Shown: one piece after another, positions 18,660-27,856 of the stretch | Layout of the letters: every line of letters begins with the position of its first letter | Numbering within the stretch: position 1 is the stretch's first letter | Origin: Xanthomonas arboricola pv. populi | Lineage (GTDB): Bacteria; Pseudomonadota; Gammaproteobacteria; Xanthomonadales; Xanthomonadaceae | Assembly (NCBI RefSeq): GCF_002939945.1 | Contig: NZ_MDEB01000001.1 | Span: forward strand, 857,606-921,605 | Direction: 5' to 3' | DNA length: 64,000 nucleotides | Translations under genes and position numbers: made by a program | Notes under the pieces: model-generated | Told to the model about the DNA's origin: nothing | Seen by the model: only the letters and a program-made list of their open reading frames with translations | The model's database searches: none

Positions 18660-19952
18660 CTACCGACCCGGCTGGACTGAACGAAGTGCGTTTAGCGCGT
18701 CGGCAACGGTATGAAACGAGCCGAACACCAGCACCCGATCGCCGGGTGAGGCCTGCGCAAGCACCGCGCGCAGTGCGCCCGCGACATCGCCATGGCAGGC
18801 CGCCTGCGCTGCGGCACTGCCCTGCAGACGGGCCTGCAAGGCCTGCGCCGACTGCCCGCGCGCGCCGTCCAGCCCGGCCAGGGTCCAGTGGTCGACCTGC
18901 GCGGCCACCGCCTCCACCACGCCCAGCACATCCTTGTCCGCCAGTGCGGCGTAGATCGCATGGGTGCTGCCGGCGTGTGTCTGCGCTCCCAACGCGTCGG
19001 CCAGCGCGCGCGCGGCCTGCGGGTTGTGGCCGACATCCAGCAGCACCTGCACGCCATTAACGTCGCAACGCTGCAGGCGCCCGGCCACCCGTGCATCGGC
19101 GATGCCTTGCGCCCAGGCGGCATCGGGCAGTTCTACCGGCAAGGCCTGCAGCGCGGCGATCGCCGCGGCGGCGTTGGCCAGCTGCACCGGCGCGTGCAGG
19201 GCCGGCATCGGCAGCTCCAGCGTCACCGCAACATCGCGCCAGCGCCACCGCGGCACGTCCGACTGCTGCACCTCGATCGGCTCGAAGAAATAATCGCTGC
19301 CGGCGCGGATCGCGTTGGCGCCCAGCTGATAGGCACGCCGCAATACGCTCGATGGCGGGTCGATGTCGCCCAGCACCACCGGCTTCCAGGCGCGGATGAT
19401 GCCGGCCTTCTCGGTGCCGATCGCCTCGCGGTCGTTGCCCAGCCAATCGGTGTGGTCGATATCCACGGTGGTGATCACCGCCACATCCGAATCAATGATG
19501 TTGACCGCATCCAGGCGCCCGCCCAGGCCGATTTCCAGTACCGCCAGGTCCAGCCCGGAGCGCTGCAGCAGCCATAGCGCCGCCAACGTGCCGTATTCGA
19601 AATAGGTCAGTGCGGTCTGCCCACGCGCCGCTTCGACGGCGGCAAAGGCGTCCACCAGTTGCGCGTCGCTGGCCTCGTTGCCGTCGATACGCACGCGCTC
19701 GTTGTAGCGCAGCAGATGTGGCGAGGTATAGGTGCCCACCTTCCAGCCGGCGGCTTGCCCGATCGCCTCGATAAAGGCCACGGTGGACCCTTTGCCATTG
19801 GTGCCGCCGACCACGATGACGTGCCCGGCAGGCGCAGCAAGCTGCAGACGCGCCGCAACCTCGCGCACGCGCTCCAGCCCCATGGCGATGTTCTGCGGGT
19901 GCTGTTGCTCGATGTAGGCGAGCCAGTCGGAGAGGGAGTCGATTGCGTTCAC
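18660..19952 (-). CDS. folC: Bifunctional folylpolyglutamate / dihydrofolate synthase
   Basis: A 430-residue Mur-ligase-like enzyme that adds glutamate to dihydropteroate and folates. The ATP-binding loop GGTNGKGST is at about residue 48, followed by the TSPHLL motif and the central DHTDWLG segment typical of FolC. The start codon is GTG. It is the first gene of the folC-dedD-cvpA-purF series; a 59-base spacer separates it from dedD. Confidence 0.95.
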   Translation of the reverse strand: MNAIDSLSDWLAYIEQQHPQNIAMGLERVREVAARLQLAAPAGHVIVVGGTNGKGSTVAFIEAIGQAAGWKVGTYTSPHLLRYNERVRIDGNEASDAQLVDAFAAVEAARGQTALTYFEYGTLAALWLLQRSGLDLAVLEIGLGGRLDAVNIIDSDVAVITTVDIDHTDWLGNDREAIGTEKAGIIRAWKPVVLGDIDPPSSVLRRAYQLGANAIRAGSDYFFEPIEVQQSDVPRWRWRDVAVTLELPMPALHAPVQLANAAAAIAALQALPVELPDAAWAQGIADARVAGRLQRCDVNGVQVLLDVGHNPQAARALADALGAQTHAGSTHAIYAALADKDVLGVVEAVAAQVDHWTLAGLDGARGQSAQALQARLQGSAAAQAACHGDVAGALRAVLAQASPGDRVLVFGSFHTVADALNALRSVQPGR

Positions 19953-20102
19953 GGTCAGGGCTGCGCGAGAGGAACCGCATTATCGCCGTTTGCCGGCGTG
20001 CAACGCACATCACCAGGCATGCCCGAAGATCGCGCGCCGTTGCATGGGTCGACTGGGTGCGCGCACCTCAGTCGGCAACTGGAGGAACGCTGTCGCCCGC
20101 AT

Positions 20103-20694
20103 TCAAGGGGCATCGGAAATGGCCGCAATGCGCATGCCCAGCACGGAGCGTTGACCGCGCAACAGCACCGATACGCGTTGCTCGGGATGGCGCCGATACT
20201 GCGCTTGGTCGATGCACAGATGGCCCGGAAAACGATGCGCGAGCGGCCCGCCACTCAACCGGTACTTGCACGCCCGCGCGCTGGGCACCGATGCGGTCTG
20301 CATGACATGCACTTCTTCGAAATCGACGCCGGCGATGCGGGTGTAGATCCAGGGCCCACCTCTGGCCAGCACCAGCCAGCACCAGCCAGCACAGCAATCC
20401 CAGGAGCGGCGGCGCCAGGCAGATCGCCAGCACGGTGTTGAACAGCTGCTTGCCAACGACCGCCTTCCATCCGCCGATGCGATAGGCCGGCGCGACGATC
20501 AACACCGTCAATCCGCTTCCCAGCAGCAACATCGGCGCTATCCAGGCCCGACCGGACAGGAAGGGTGCGGGAATGAAGTCGGAGAACGCCCCCAGCGCCA
20601 ACAGGCCGGACACGCTGCCCAAAGCAGCGTAGCGAAGCGCCCTGGGCCACTTGGCAATCGTGCCGATAGGACGGACCACAGCCTCATCCAGCAT
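20103..20694 (-). pseudogene. Membrane protein gene broken (or switched off) by a 10-bp repeat
   Basis: The reading frame from ATG at 20694 encodes three hydrophobic helices and then runs into the repeat at 20365-20394. After the repeat it continues as Arg-rich nonsense, while a sensible sequence (WIYTRIAGVDFEEVHVM and on, ending at 20103) continues in another frame. Arithmetic shows that removing one 10-bp unit (or adding two) rejoins both halves into one protein of about 193 residues. The protein family is unknown: an N-terminal membrane part and a C-terminal soluble part. It may be a true pseudogene or a phase-variable gene in the off state. Confidence 0.75.
20365..20394. repeat. 10-bp tandem repeat inside the broken membrane-protein gene
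   Basis: Three consecutive units of GCCAGCACCA (the last one GCCAGCACAG). The unit length is not a multiple of three, so each copy change shifts the frame of the gene it lies in. Confidence 0.9.
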
Positions 20695-20711
20695 TCGTGC
20701 CGGGCGTTGTC

Positions 20712-21356
20712 TTACAGCGCCCGATGCTTGGCTTCACCGAAAAACGGCGTGTGGTGCGCGCAATCGTTGAGTCGCACCACGTCCAGGTGATCCACGTCCT
20801 CGCCTTCGAGCAGGTTGAGCGTGGTCGGTGCCTGGCGGAAGGTCCACAGCCGGGACAGCGGCAGGCCCAGAATCTTGCACAGGATTACGCGGTTGACCGC
20901 ATCGTGGGCGACCACCAACAAGGTGTCGTCCGCGCCCAGGCCATCGGCCGCGCGCGCCAGGCCGCGCCAGCTGCGGTCCAGCACCTGACGCAGGGATTCG
21001 CCGCCGGGCATCAGCACGGTATCGGGCTCGTCGCGCCAGGCGCGCAGACGTGCCGGATCCTTGTCGTTGATCTCGCTGGCCAGCAGACCCTCCCATTCGC
21101 CGTGGGCGATTTCCTGCAGGTCCGCATCGGTCTGCAGCAGGCTTTCGCGGTTGCTGCCCAGCGCCAGCCTGGCGGTGGCCTGCGCACGCGACAGCGGCGA
21201 TGCCACCGCGCGGGTGATCTCCAACGATTGCAGACGCGCGCCGAGGGCGGCGGCCTGGCCTTCGCCCACCGGGGACAGCGGGATATCGATCTGGCCCTGG
21301 TAACGGCCTTCGGCGTTCCACGGCGTCTCGCCGTGACGGGCAAGCAGGATGCGCAT
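20712..21356 (-). CDS. Histidine phosphatase superfamily protein (phosphoglycerate mutase-like)
   Basis: A 214-residue branch-1 histidine phosphatase. The catalytic LARHGET motif is at residues 5-11, with the second histidine in VVAHDAV (about residue 150). EGRYQGQIDIPLS and a GGES motif are typical of the cobC/GpmB-like group. The substrate is not defined; there are no cobalamin genes nearby. Most relatives are general phosphatases rather than glycolytic mutases. Confidence 0.87.
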   Translation of the reverse strand: MRILLARHGETPWNAEGRYQGQIDIPLSPVGEGQAAALGARLQSLEITRAVASPLSRAQATARLALGSNRESLLQTDADLQEIAHGEWEGLLASEINDKDPARLRAWRDEPDTVLMPGGESLRQVLDRSWRGLARAADGLGADDTLLVVAHDAVNRVILCKILGLPLSRLWTFRQAPTTLNLLEGEDVDHLDVVRLNDCAHHTPFFGEAKHRAL

Positions 21357-21453
21357 GCGCGAGGGATTCCTTGGGGAAGGGGCCGGTTCGCCGCAGCGAA
21401 ACGGGAGCGCATGATAACCCCTCCCGCTGCGGTGCCGGCCGCCCGCGTCTGCG

Positions 21454-21645
21454 CACGCCGAGTTCCTTCAGCAGCGGCGGCGCCGGGGCGACTTCTGTCA
21501 TGACCCAGCGAAAATACCGGCTATCCACGGCGATCATGCGGGTCATCGCCGGATCGAAGATCCAGTTGCTGCTCACCCACTGCCAGTTGCCGTCGAAGGC
21601 CAGGCCAACCAGCCTGCCCTGCGCGTCCATCACCGGCGCGCCCGG
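21454..21645 (-). pseudogene. 3' remnant of an S46 family dipeptidyl-peptidase gene
   Basis: An open stretch without a start reads PGAPVMDAQGRLVGLAFDGN, then FDPAMTRMIAVDSRYFRWVM and ends near LLKELGV. This matches the C-terminal end of S46 (DPP7/DPP11-type) peptidases, whose catalytic serine lies in a GNSGSPV motif just before this segment; here the serine is gone (PGAPV). About 64 residues remain of a protein normally near 700. It starts nine bases beyond the phospholipase C stop, so a deletion joined the two genes. Confidence 0.7.
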
Positions 21646-21653
21646 GCGCCGGC

Positions 21654-23735
21654 TCAGGCGCGCCCGAATGCCGGATCGCTGCGGCTGGGCCTACCGGTTT
21701 CCAGATGCCCGGCCAGACGGCGGCGGAATGCGGATCCGGGCTGTTCCAGCACGACGTCGTACCAGTGATCACTGGCAGCAAGCGCCAGACGCACGGTCTG
21801 ACGCTGACCTGCGGCCAGGTGCAGCGAGCGCACGGTCGGATCTGCATAGTCCAGCGCGCGCAGCTGCAGCGTGCACGGTTGCTGCCCGGCATTGCCGATG
21901 TCCAGCACCAGCACCTCGCCGTCCTGCCACGCCTCCAACCATGGCGCAGCCGATTGCGTCCCGGCGGCAGCGAGGTCGCCGGCGAATTCGCGCAGGAAGC
22001 CATTGGGTCCATGCACGCTCAGCGCGTAGGCACCATTGTGCGCAGCACCCACCGGCACATCGTCGAGCCGGGTGCCGGGCAACACGGTGTAGTACCACGG
22101 GCCGCCGCTTGCAGCGCTGGTGTAGACATTGAACGCGGCCGCCGCAGCGCCGCTGTTGACGAACTGCAGTTGCACGCCGCTGTCGTCCGGCACGCGCGCA
22201 TGCACCTGCAAGGCATACGGCAACGCGCGTGCCGGACGTTGTCCCGGCTCCTGTCGCGGCATGCTGGCCCTGGTCGGCGGCACCGGTAGCGGCTTGTTGC
22301 GCACGGCGGCGGTGCGCGCGCGGTAGTCGTCCACCGATGGCAGTGCGCTCACTGCCGAATCGTCCGGCTTGCGGAAATCGAACACGCTGGTCAGATCGCC
22401 GCTCACCGCGCGCCGCCACGGGCTGATGTTCGGCTCGGCCACGCCGAAGCGGCGTTCCAACAACCGTAGCACCGAGGTGTGATCGAACACCTGCGAATTG
22501 ACCCAGCCACCGCGCGTCCAGGGCGAGATCACCAGCATCGGCACGCGGATGCCCAAGCCGATCGGCACGCCCTCGTAGACCTCCCCGCGCGTGTCGACGT
22601 TGCTGCGCCCCATGCGCGCATCCAGTGCGGGCAGCGCTGCGGGCACGTGATCGAAGAAGCCGTCGTTCTCGTCGTAGTTGATGATCAACGCGGTTTTCGC
22701 CCATACCTGCGGATTGGCGGTGAGCGCATCGATCAAGCGCGCGACCAGCGATTCGCCATAGGCCGGCGGCGCTTCCGGATGTTCGCAGTACGCGGTGGGC
22801 GGCACGATCCAGGACACCTGCGGCAAGCGATCGGCCTGCACATCGGCGGCGATTGCGGCGATGAGATGATCGGCCTGCGTGGTGGCGGCATTGTCGGCAG
22901 TGGAACCGGGCACGCAGGCACGTGCGCGTCGATAGCGTTCGTCGTCTGGGTGCAGATCGCGGTAGTGCGAAAAATACGCCAGCGAGTTGCAGCCGAAGTT
23001 GTCGTACTCCTGATACACGCGCCAGTCCACGCCTGCGGCCTGCAGGCGCTGCGCATAGGTGGTCCAGTCCATCGCCGCATAACCGGGCTTGTCGCGCGCC
23101 ATGTCGGCGGTCCAGTTGCCGTCGTCGGCATTGGTCACCGCCTGCGCGCCGACGTTGCCCACGCTCGGGCCGCTGGTGCCGGTGAACAGGTACATGCGAT
23201 TGGGATTGGTCGGCCCGTGCAGCGAACAGAAATAGCCGTCGCAAATGGTGAACGCGTCGGCGAGCGCGTGGTAGTACGGGATGTCGTGACGCTGGAAATA
23301 CCCCATCGTCAATTCGCCCTTGTACGGCACCCAGGCGTCGTACTCGGCCCAACGCGCCGGGTCCTGCCCGTGGCCGGCTTTCCAGGAATGATCCAGGCTC
23401 TTGATCAACGGCGCGCAGGTGCTTTGCGAATCGAAGGCGAACGGCAGCAGGCGACGGCCGTCCGCAGCCGGCTGGCTCCATACCGGGTGACCGTCGCGCA
23501 GCTGCAACGGACGCGGATCGCCGAAGCCGCGCACGCCACGTAGCGCGCCGAAGTAATGATCGAAGGAGCGGTTTTCCTGCATCAGGATCACCACGTGTTC
23601 GATGTCGCGCAGCGTGCCGGTGCGCGAGTTGGCCGGCAGCGCGAGTGCGCGGCCGATCGAGGACGGCAAGGCGCCGGCGGCAGTCAGCGCGGCGACGCGC
23701 TTGAGGAAATCGCGGCGCGAGTGGGAAGACGTCAT
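21654..23735 (-). CDS. plcN: Phosphocholine-specific phospholipase C, Tat-exported
   Basis: A 693-residue enzyme of the bacterial phospholipase C/acid phosphatase family. Residues 7-13 are a twin-arginine signal (RRDFLKR), so it is exported folded. The catalytic domain has the VILMQENRSFDHYFG motif (about 44-58) and a later NYDENDGFFDH metal-binding stretch; two C-terminal DUF756-type beta domains follow (from about residue 500). It cleaves phosphatidylcholine and related lipids to diacylglycerol and phosphocholine outside the cytoplasm. ATG at 23735 fits the Tat signal. A near-perfect Pho box lies 76 bases upstream, so phosphate starvation should induce it. Confidence 0.93.
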   Translation of the reverse strand: MTSSHSRRDFLKRVAALTAAGALPSSIGRALALPANSRTGTLRDIEHVVILMQENRSFDHYFGALRGVRGFGDPRPLQLRDGHPVWSQPAADGRRLLPFAFDSQSTCAPLIKSLDHSWKAGHGQDPARWAEYDAWVPYKGELTMGYFQRHDIPYYHALADAFTICDGYFCSLHGPTNPNRMYLFTGTSGPSVGNVGAQAVTNADDGNWTADMARDKPGYAAMDWTTYAQRLQAAGVDWRVYQEYDNFGCNSLAYFSHYRDLHPDDERYRRARACVPGSTADNAATTQADHLIAAIAADVQADRLPQVSWIVPPTAYCEHPEAPPAYGESLVARLIDALTANPQVWAKTALIINYDENDGFFDHVPAALPALDARMGRSNVDTRGEVYEGVPIGLGIRVPMLVISPWTRGGWVNSQVFDHTSVLRLLERRFGVAEPNISPWRRAVSGDLTSVFDFRKPDDSAVSALPSVDDYRARTAAVRNKPLPVPPTRASMPRQEPGQRPARALPYALQVHARVPDDSGVQLQFVNSGAAAAAFNVYTSAASGGPWYYTVLPGTRLDDVPVGAAHNGAYALSVHGPNGFLREFAGDLAAAGTQSAAPWLEAWQDGEVLVLDIGNAGQQPCTLQLRALDYADPTVRSLHLAAGQRQTVRLALAASDHWYDVVLEQPGSAFRRRLAGHLETGRPSRSDPAFGRA

Positions 23736-23793
23736 GGCTACGGGACCTGCGAGAAATACGTGTACATCGCCGCACAGTGCGACTGGGTACGAC

Positions 23794-23828
23794 ACGTATA
23801 GCGGGCAAGCACGACAGTTTTGCGACAG
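23794..23828 (-). promoter_or_regulatory. Pho box and -10 element of the phospholipase C promoter
   Basis: Read on the minus strand: CTGTCGC (23828-23822), AAAA, CTGTCGT (23817-23811), ten bases, then TATACG (23800-23795). The heptamers match CTGTCAT at five and six of seven positions, with an ideal A-only spacer. The 10-base distance to the -10 equals that at phoB and is the standard PhoB promoter layout. Confidence 0.82.
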
Positions 23829-23929
23829 TCACCGTCATCAATGTTTCATATGTCGTTGACACCCTGCGTCGCGAAACGCCGGTCTTGCACCGTGCGTTGC
23901 CCTCAGCCGTGCTCGAACAGGATTCCCCC

Positions 23930-26275
23930 ATGACGTCCGCTCGCCGTTTTCATGTCACTCCGCTGGCGCTTGCCCTGGCCGCGCTGCTTCCGGTCGTCGC
24001 ATCGGCCGCCACACCGGCGGCCGATCCGGTAGTGCTTGCAGATGCGCCGGTGGCCGATGCCCCGGCCACCGTGGCCGATGCCGCCACCAACGCCACCCAG
24101 CTGGATGCGATCAACGTGGTGTCGCAAGGCAGCACCCGCCAGGTCCAGCGCATCAGCCGGCAGGACATCGAGCAGCTGACACCGGGTAGCAGCGCCTTCA
24201 AGGCGGTGGAAAAACTGCCGGGCGTGCAGTTCCAGTCGGCCGATCCGTTCGGCACCTACGAGTGGTCCGCACAGGTCACCCTACATGGCTTCGACCAGAG
24301 CCGGCTGGGCTATACGCTCGATGGCATTCCGCTCGGCAACATGAGCTACGGCGTCACCAACGGCCTGCACGTCACCCGCGCCATCATTTCGGAGAACCTC
24401 GGCTCGGTGGAGATCGCGCAAGGCGCCGGTGCGCTCGGGACTGCGTCCAACACCAACCTCGGCGGCACCATGCAGTTCTACTCGGCCGACCCGCAGACCA
24501 CGCCCGGCCTGCGCCTGGTACAGACGGTCGGCAGCGATGCCACGCGGCGCACCTTCGTGCGTGGCGACACCGGCGACCGCAATGGCCTGTCGGCGTATCT
24601 GTCCTACGCCAATGCCAGCACCGACAAGTGGAAAGGCTTCGGCGACCAGCAGTCCGAGCAGGCCAACCTCAAGACCGTCTACCAGTGGGGCGATGGCAAC
24701 CGTCTGAGCCTGTTCGTGGATACCTCGCGGCGCAAGGAATACGACTACATGGACCTGTCGTTGACCAGCCAGCGCGCGCTGGGCTGGGACCACGACTATC
24801 TGCAGCCGGATTGGGCCACCGCGGTGCAGATGGCGCGTGCGTATCAAACCACCGGTGCCACCAGCGGCGTGGCCAACGGCTATCCGCAATCGCTGGCCGG
24901 GCTGCCCGACGATTACAGCTGGCTCGACGCCAGTTACTACGCCGGCGGCGGTCTGCGCCGCGACAACCTGGCCGGTTTGTCGGGCACGTTCGTGTTCGGC
25001 GGCGCCACGCTGGATGCCACCGGCTACTACCATGCCAACCGTGGTGAAGGTCAGTGGGTGACGCCCTATGTGCCGACGTCTGCGCAGGTTCCGCTGTCGA
25101 TGCGCACCACCGACTACGGCCTGGATCGGTATGGCGGCACCAGCGCATTGAAATGGTCGTGGGGCAACCACGATCTGGAAGTGGGCCTGTGGGCAGAAAA
25201 CGCACGTACCACGCAGCAGCGCAACTACTTCGCGCTCGGCAACGAGGGCTATACCTCGCTGTACAACGTGTACGAGGTACAGACGCCGTTCCGCCGCGAT
25301 TTCCTGCAGCGTTACACCACCCAGACCCGCATGCTGTACCTGCAGGACAGCGTGCGCCTGCTCGACGATCGCCTGACCCTCAACTACGGCGCAAAGGCGC
25401 TCAGCACCACCACGCGCGCGCAATCGCTGGTGCCGACCACCGCGCTGGCACAGGGCCGCATCCGCGCCGAAGACAACTTCCTGCCGCAGGTCGGGGTGAA
25501 TTACAAACTGGACGAGCGCCAGGACATCTACGCCTCCTACAGCAAGAACATCGCCGCGTTCGGCTTCACCCCGTTCGGTACCTCGCAGGCGGCGTTCGAC
25601 CGCAGCCGCTCCATGCTGGAGCCGGAACAATCGCAGACCGTGCAGGTGGGTTACCGCGTGCAGGATGCGCAATTCCAGCTGTCGGCCGACGCCTACTTCA
25701 CCAAGTTCTCCAATCGGTTGTTGACCACCTCGCCGTGTAGCGCGGTGCAGACCTGCGCGGCGATCCTGAGCAATGTCGGTGCCGTGCACAGCGCAGGTGC
25801 GGATCTGGCATTGATGTGGCGTCCGATGGAGGGCCTGAGCTGGTTGAACTCGCTGTCGTGGAATCGCTCACACTATCAGGACGATTATCTCAACAACGGC
25901 GTGGTCGCCACCTCCGGCAAGGACGTGGTCGGCATCCCCGCGTTGATGTTCTCCTCCAGCGCCAGCTACCAGCTCGGCAACCTGCGCCTGGATCTGGACG
26001 GCAAGTACGTCGACAAGCGTTACATCACCTTCCTCAACGATTCGCAGGTGCCCTCGTACTGGCTGTTCAATGCCGGTGCGCGTTACGACTTCGGTCGCGT
26101 GGGCGGGGTGGCCGATGTAGCGCTGGCACTCAACATCACCAACCTCACCGACAAGCGCTATTTCGCCAGCACCGGCACCAACGGCTACGTGGCCTCCGAT
26201 CCGGATGGCTACAACCAGACCATGGTGATCGGCGCACCGCGGCAGTACTTCATGAGCCTGGATGTGAAGTTCTAA
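23930..26275 (+). CDS. TonB-dependent outer membrane receptor
   Basis: A 781-residue receptor with a signal peptide (about 1-27, ending VASAA), an Ala-rich linker, a plug domain (about 60-170, with LPGVQ and TLDGIPLG motifs) and a 22-strand barrel ending in FMSLDVKF with the terminal Phe used for outer membrane insertion. AGGA lies seven bases before ATG at 23930. It is divergent from plcN and shares its 194-base promoter region with the Pho box. The substrate is unknown; control by phosphate would suit a receptor for phosphorylated or lipid-derived compounds, but this is inference. Confidence 0.9.
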   Translation: MTSARRFHVTPLALALAALLPVVASAATPAADPVVLADAPVADAPATVADAATNATQLDAINVVSQGSTRQVQRISRQDIEQLTPGSSAFKAVEKLPGVQFQSADPFGTYEWSAQVTLHGFDQSRLGYTLDGIPLGNMSYGVTNGLHVTRAIISENLGSVEIAQGAGALGTASNTNLGGTMQFYSADPQTTPGLRLVQTVGSDATRRTFVRGDTGDRNGLSAYLSYANASTDKWKGFGDQQSEQANLKTVYQWGDGNRLSLFVDTSRRKEYDYMDLSLTSQRALGWDHDYLQPDWATAVQMARAYQTTGATSGVANGYPQSLAGLPDDYSWLDASYYAGGGLRRDNLAGLSGTFVFGGATLDATGYYHANRGEGQWVTPYVPTSAQVPLSMRTTDYGLDRYGGTSALKWSWGNHDLEVGLWAENARTTQQRNYFALGNEGYTSLYNVYEVQTPFRRDFLQRYTTQTRMLYLQDSVRLLDDRLTLNYGAKALSTTTRAQSLVPTTALAQGRIRAEDNFLPQVGVNYKLDERQDIYASYSKNIAAFGFTPFGTSQAAFDRSRSMLEPEQSQTVQVGYRVQDAQFQLSADAYFTKFSNRLLTTSPCSAVQTCAAILSNVGAVHSAGADLALMWRPMEGLSWLNSLSWNRSHYQDDYLNNGVVATSGKDVVGIPALMFSSSASYQLGNLRLDLDGKYVDKRYITFLNDSQVPSYWLFNAGARYDFGRVGGVADVALALNITNLTDKRYFASTGTNGYVASDPDGYNQTMVIGAPRQYFMSLDVKF

Positions 26276-26296
26276 GCAGCTCTGCACCACCTAAGG

Positions 26297-26345
26297 CGCC
26301 CTCATCCGGCGCTACGCGCCACCTTCTCCCGCATGCGGGAGAAGG
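26297..26345. repeat. REP-like palindromic element, copy 1
   Basis: A conserved flank (CGCCCTCATCCGGCG) followed by a perfect 24-bp palindrome at 26322-26345 (arms of CCTTCTCCCGCA). It lies 20 bases after the TonB receptor stop and may act as its 3' end. Copy 2 at 26600-26645 is in inverse orientation. Confidence 0.8.
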
Positions 26346-26446
26346 CATGCCGACAGTGCCCCGAGGCCTCAAGCAGCTCGGCAGCTACCTTTTCCGAGCC
26401 TCCACGCCTGCTCGGCCGCTCCATATCTCGGCCTCACCTGCTCGCT

Positions 26447-26545
26447 GTCTTCCCTGCTTTTTCTTCTGTCTTCCCTGCTTTTCCTTTCTGCCTTCCCTGC
26501 GTGTCTCCCTTCCCTGCGTGTCTCCCTTCCCTGCGTGGTGGCCCT
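26447..26545. repeat. Pyrimidine-rich imperfect tandem repeat
   Basis: About six degenerate units of CTTCCCTGC plus 4-8 variable bases; the last three are near-identical 16-17-bp units containing CTCCCTTCCCTGCGTG. On the plus strand it is almost purely pyrimidine apart from G. It lies between two inverted REP-like elements. No gene is supported in any frame. Confidence 0.75.
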
Positions 26546-26599
26546 TCCTGCGCGCCGACTTGCCTGCTTGTTGACTGACGTGCTTGTTGGCTTCCCCGC

Positions 26600-26645
26600 C
26601 CTTCCCCCGCTTGCGGGGGAAGGTGCCCGAAGGGCGGATGGGGGC
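26600..26645. repeat. REP-like palindromic element, copy 2 (inverted)
   Basis: Palindrome CCTTCCCCCGC TT GCGGGGGAAGG (26600-26623), then TGCCCGAAGGGCGGATGGGG. This is the reverse orientation of copy 1 with a changed stem, so the sequence between (26346-26599) is bracketed by an inverted pair. The element type is widespread in Xanthomonas and relatives. Confidence 0.8.
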
Positions 26646-26800
26646 AACCGCCCCGCAACAAACGCATGCTGTCTGCCAACCAACCCAGCGCCACCGCCGC
26701 CCCCCGACTGCACGGGGACCATTGCTGTTGCACCACCACATGCACTCACCGCGCGCCGCATATAATCGCCGCCTTACTTTCACTCAGCAGGTCCCGCCAG

Positions 26801-27835
26801 ATGGCGCAGACGATGAAGGCGCTGGTCAAGCGCGAAGCGAACAAGGGCATCTGGCTGGAACAGGTCGCCGTCCCCAGCCCCGGCCCCAACGATGTGCTGA
26901 TCAAGCTGGAAAAGACCGCAATCTGCGGCACCGATCTGCATATCTACCTGTGGGACGAATGGAGCCAGCGCACCATCAAGCCAGGCCTCACGATCGGCCA
27001 TGAGTTCGTCGGCCGCGTGGCCGAGCTCGGTTCGGCGGTGACCGGCTATCAGGTCGGCCAGCGCGTATCGGCCGAAGGGCATATCGTCTGCGGACACTGC
27101 CGCAACTGCCGCGGCGGCCGCCCGCACCTGTGCCCCAACACGGTCGGCATCGGCGTCAACGTCAACGGCGCCTTCGCCGAGTACATGGTGATGCCGGCCA
27201 GCAACCTGTGGCCGATTCCCGACCAGATTCCTTCCGAGCTGGCCGCGTTCTTCGACCCTTACGGCAACGCCGCGCACTGCGCGCTGGAATTCGATGTGAT
27301 CGGCGAGGACGTGCTGATCACCGGCGCCGGCCCGATCGGCATCATTGCCGCCGGCATCTGCAAGCACATCGGTGCGCGCAATGTGGTGGTCACCGACGTC
27401 AACGACTTCCGTCTCAAGCTGGCGGCAGACATGGGCGCCACGCGCGTGGTCAACGTGTCCAAGACCTCGCTCAAGGACGTCATGGCCGACCTGCACATGG
27501 AAGGCTTCGACGTGGGCCTGGAAATGAGCGGCAACCCGCGCGCCTTCAACGACATGCTCGACTGCATGTACCACGGCGGCAAGATCGCCATGCTCGGCAT
27601 CATGCCGCGCGGCGCCGGCTGCGACTGGGACAAGATCATCTTCAAGGGCCTTACGGTGCAGGGCATCTACGGCCGCAAGATGTACGAGACCTGGTACAAG
27701 ATGACGCAACTGGTGCTGTCGGGTTTTCCGCTGCACAAGGTGCTGACCCATCAATTGCCGATCGACGACTTCCAGAAGGGCTTCGACCTGATGGAAGAAG
27801 GCAAGGCCGGCAAGGTCGTGTTGAGCTGGAACTGA
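26801..27835 (+). CDS. tdh: L-threonine 3-dehydrogenase
   Basis: A 344-residue zinc-dependent medium-chain dehydrogenase that oxidises threonine to 2-amino-3-ketobutyrate with NAD. Catalytic zinc ligands C42, H67 and E68, structural zinc cysteines C97, C100, C103 and C111, and the NAD-binding GAGPIG loop (about 178) are all present. ATG at 26801 is chosen (AGCAGG nine bases upstream); ATG at 26813 would match the E. coli N-terminus. A TATAAT lies at 26761-26766. Its partner kbl is about 5.7 kb downstream rather than adjacent as in E. coli. Confidence 0.95.
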   Translation: MAQTMKALVKREANKGIWLEQVAVPSPGPNDVLIKLEKTAICGTDLHIYLWDEWSQRTIKPGLTIGHEFVGRVAELGSAVTGYQVGQRVSAEGHIVCGHCRNCRGGRPHLCPNTVGIGVNVNGAFAEYMVMPASNLWPIPDQIPSELAAFFDPYGNAAHCALEFDVIGEDVLITGAGPIGIIAAGICKHIGARNVVVTDVNDFRLKLAADMGATRVVNVSKTSLKDVMADLHMEGFDVGLEMSGNPRAFNDMLDCMYHGGKIAMLGIMPRGAGCDWDKIIFKGLTVQGIYGRKMYETWYKMTQLVLSGFPLHKVLTHQLPIDDFQKGFDLMEEGKAGKVVLSWN

Positions 27836-27856
27836 TCGGCCAATGCGTTTCAACGC

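Noticed and set aside
26346..26800. Several Arg/Lys/Glu-rich open frames over the pyrimidine tract
   Set aside because: They only translate the tandem repeat and have no start signal; their composition is that of a repeat, not a protein.
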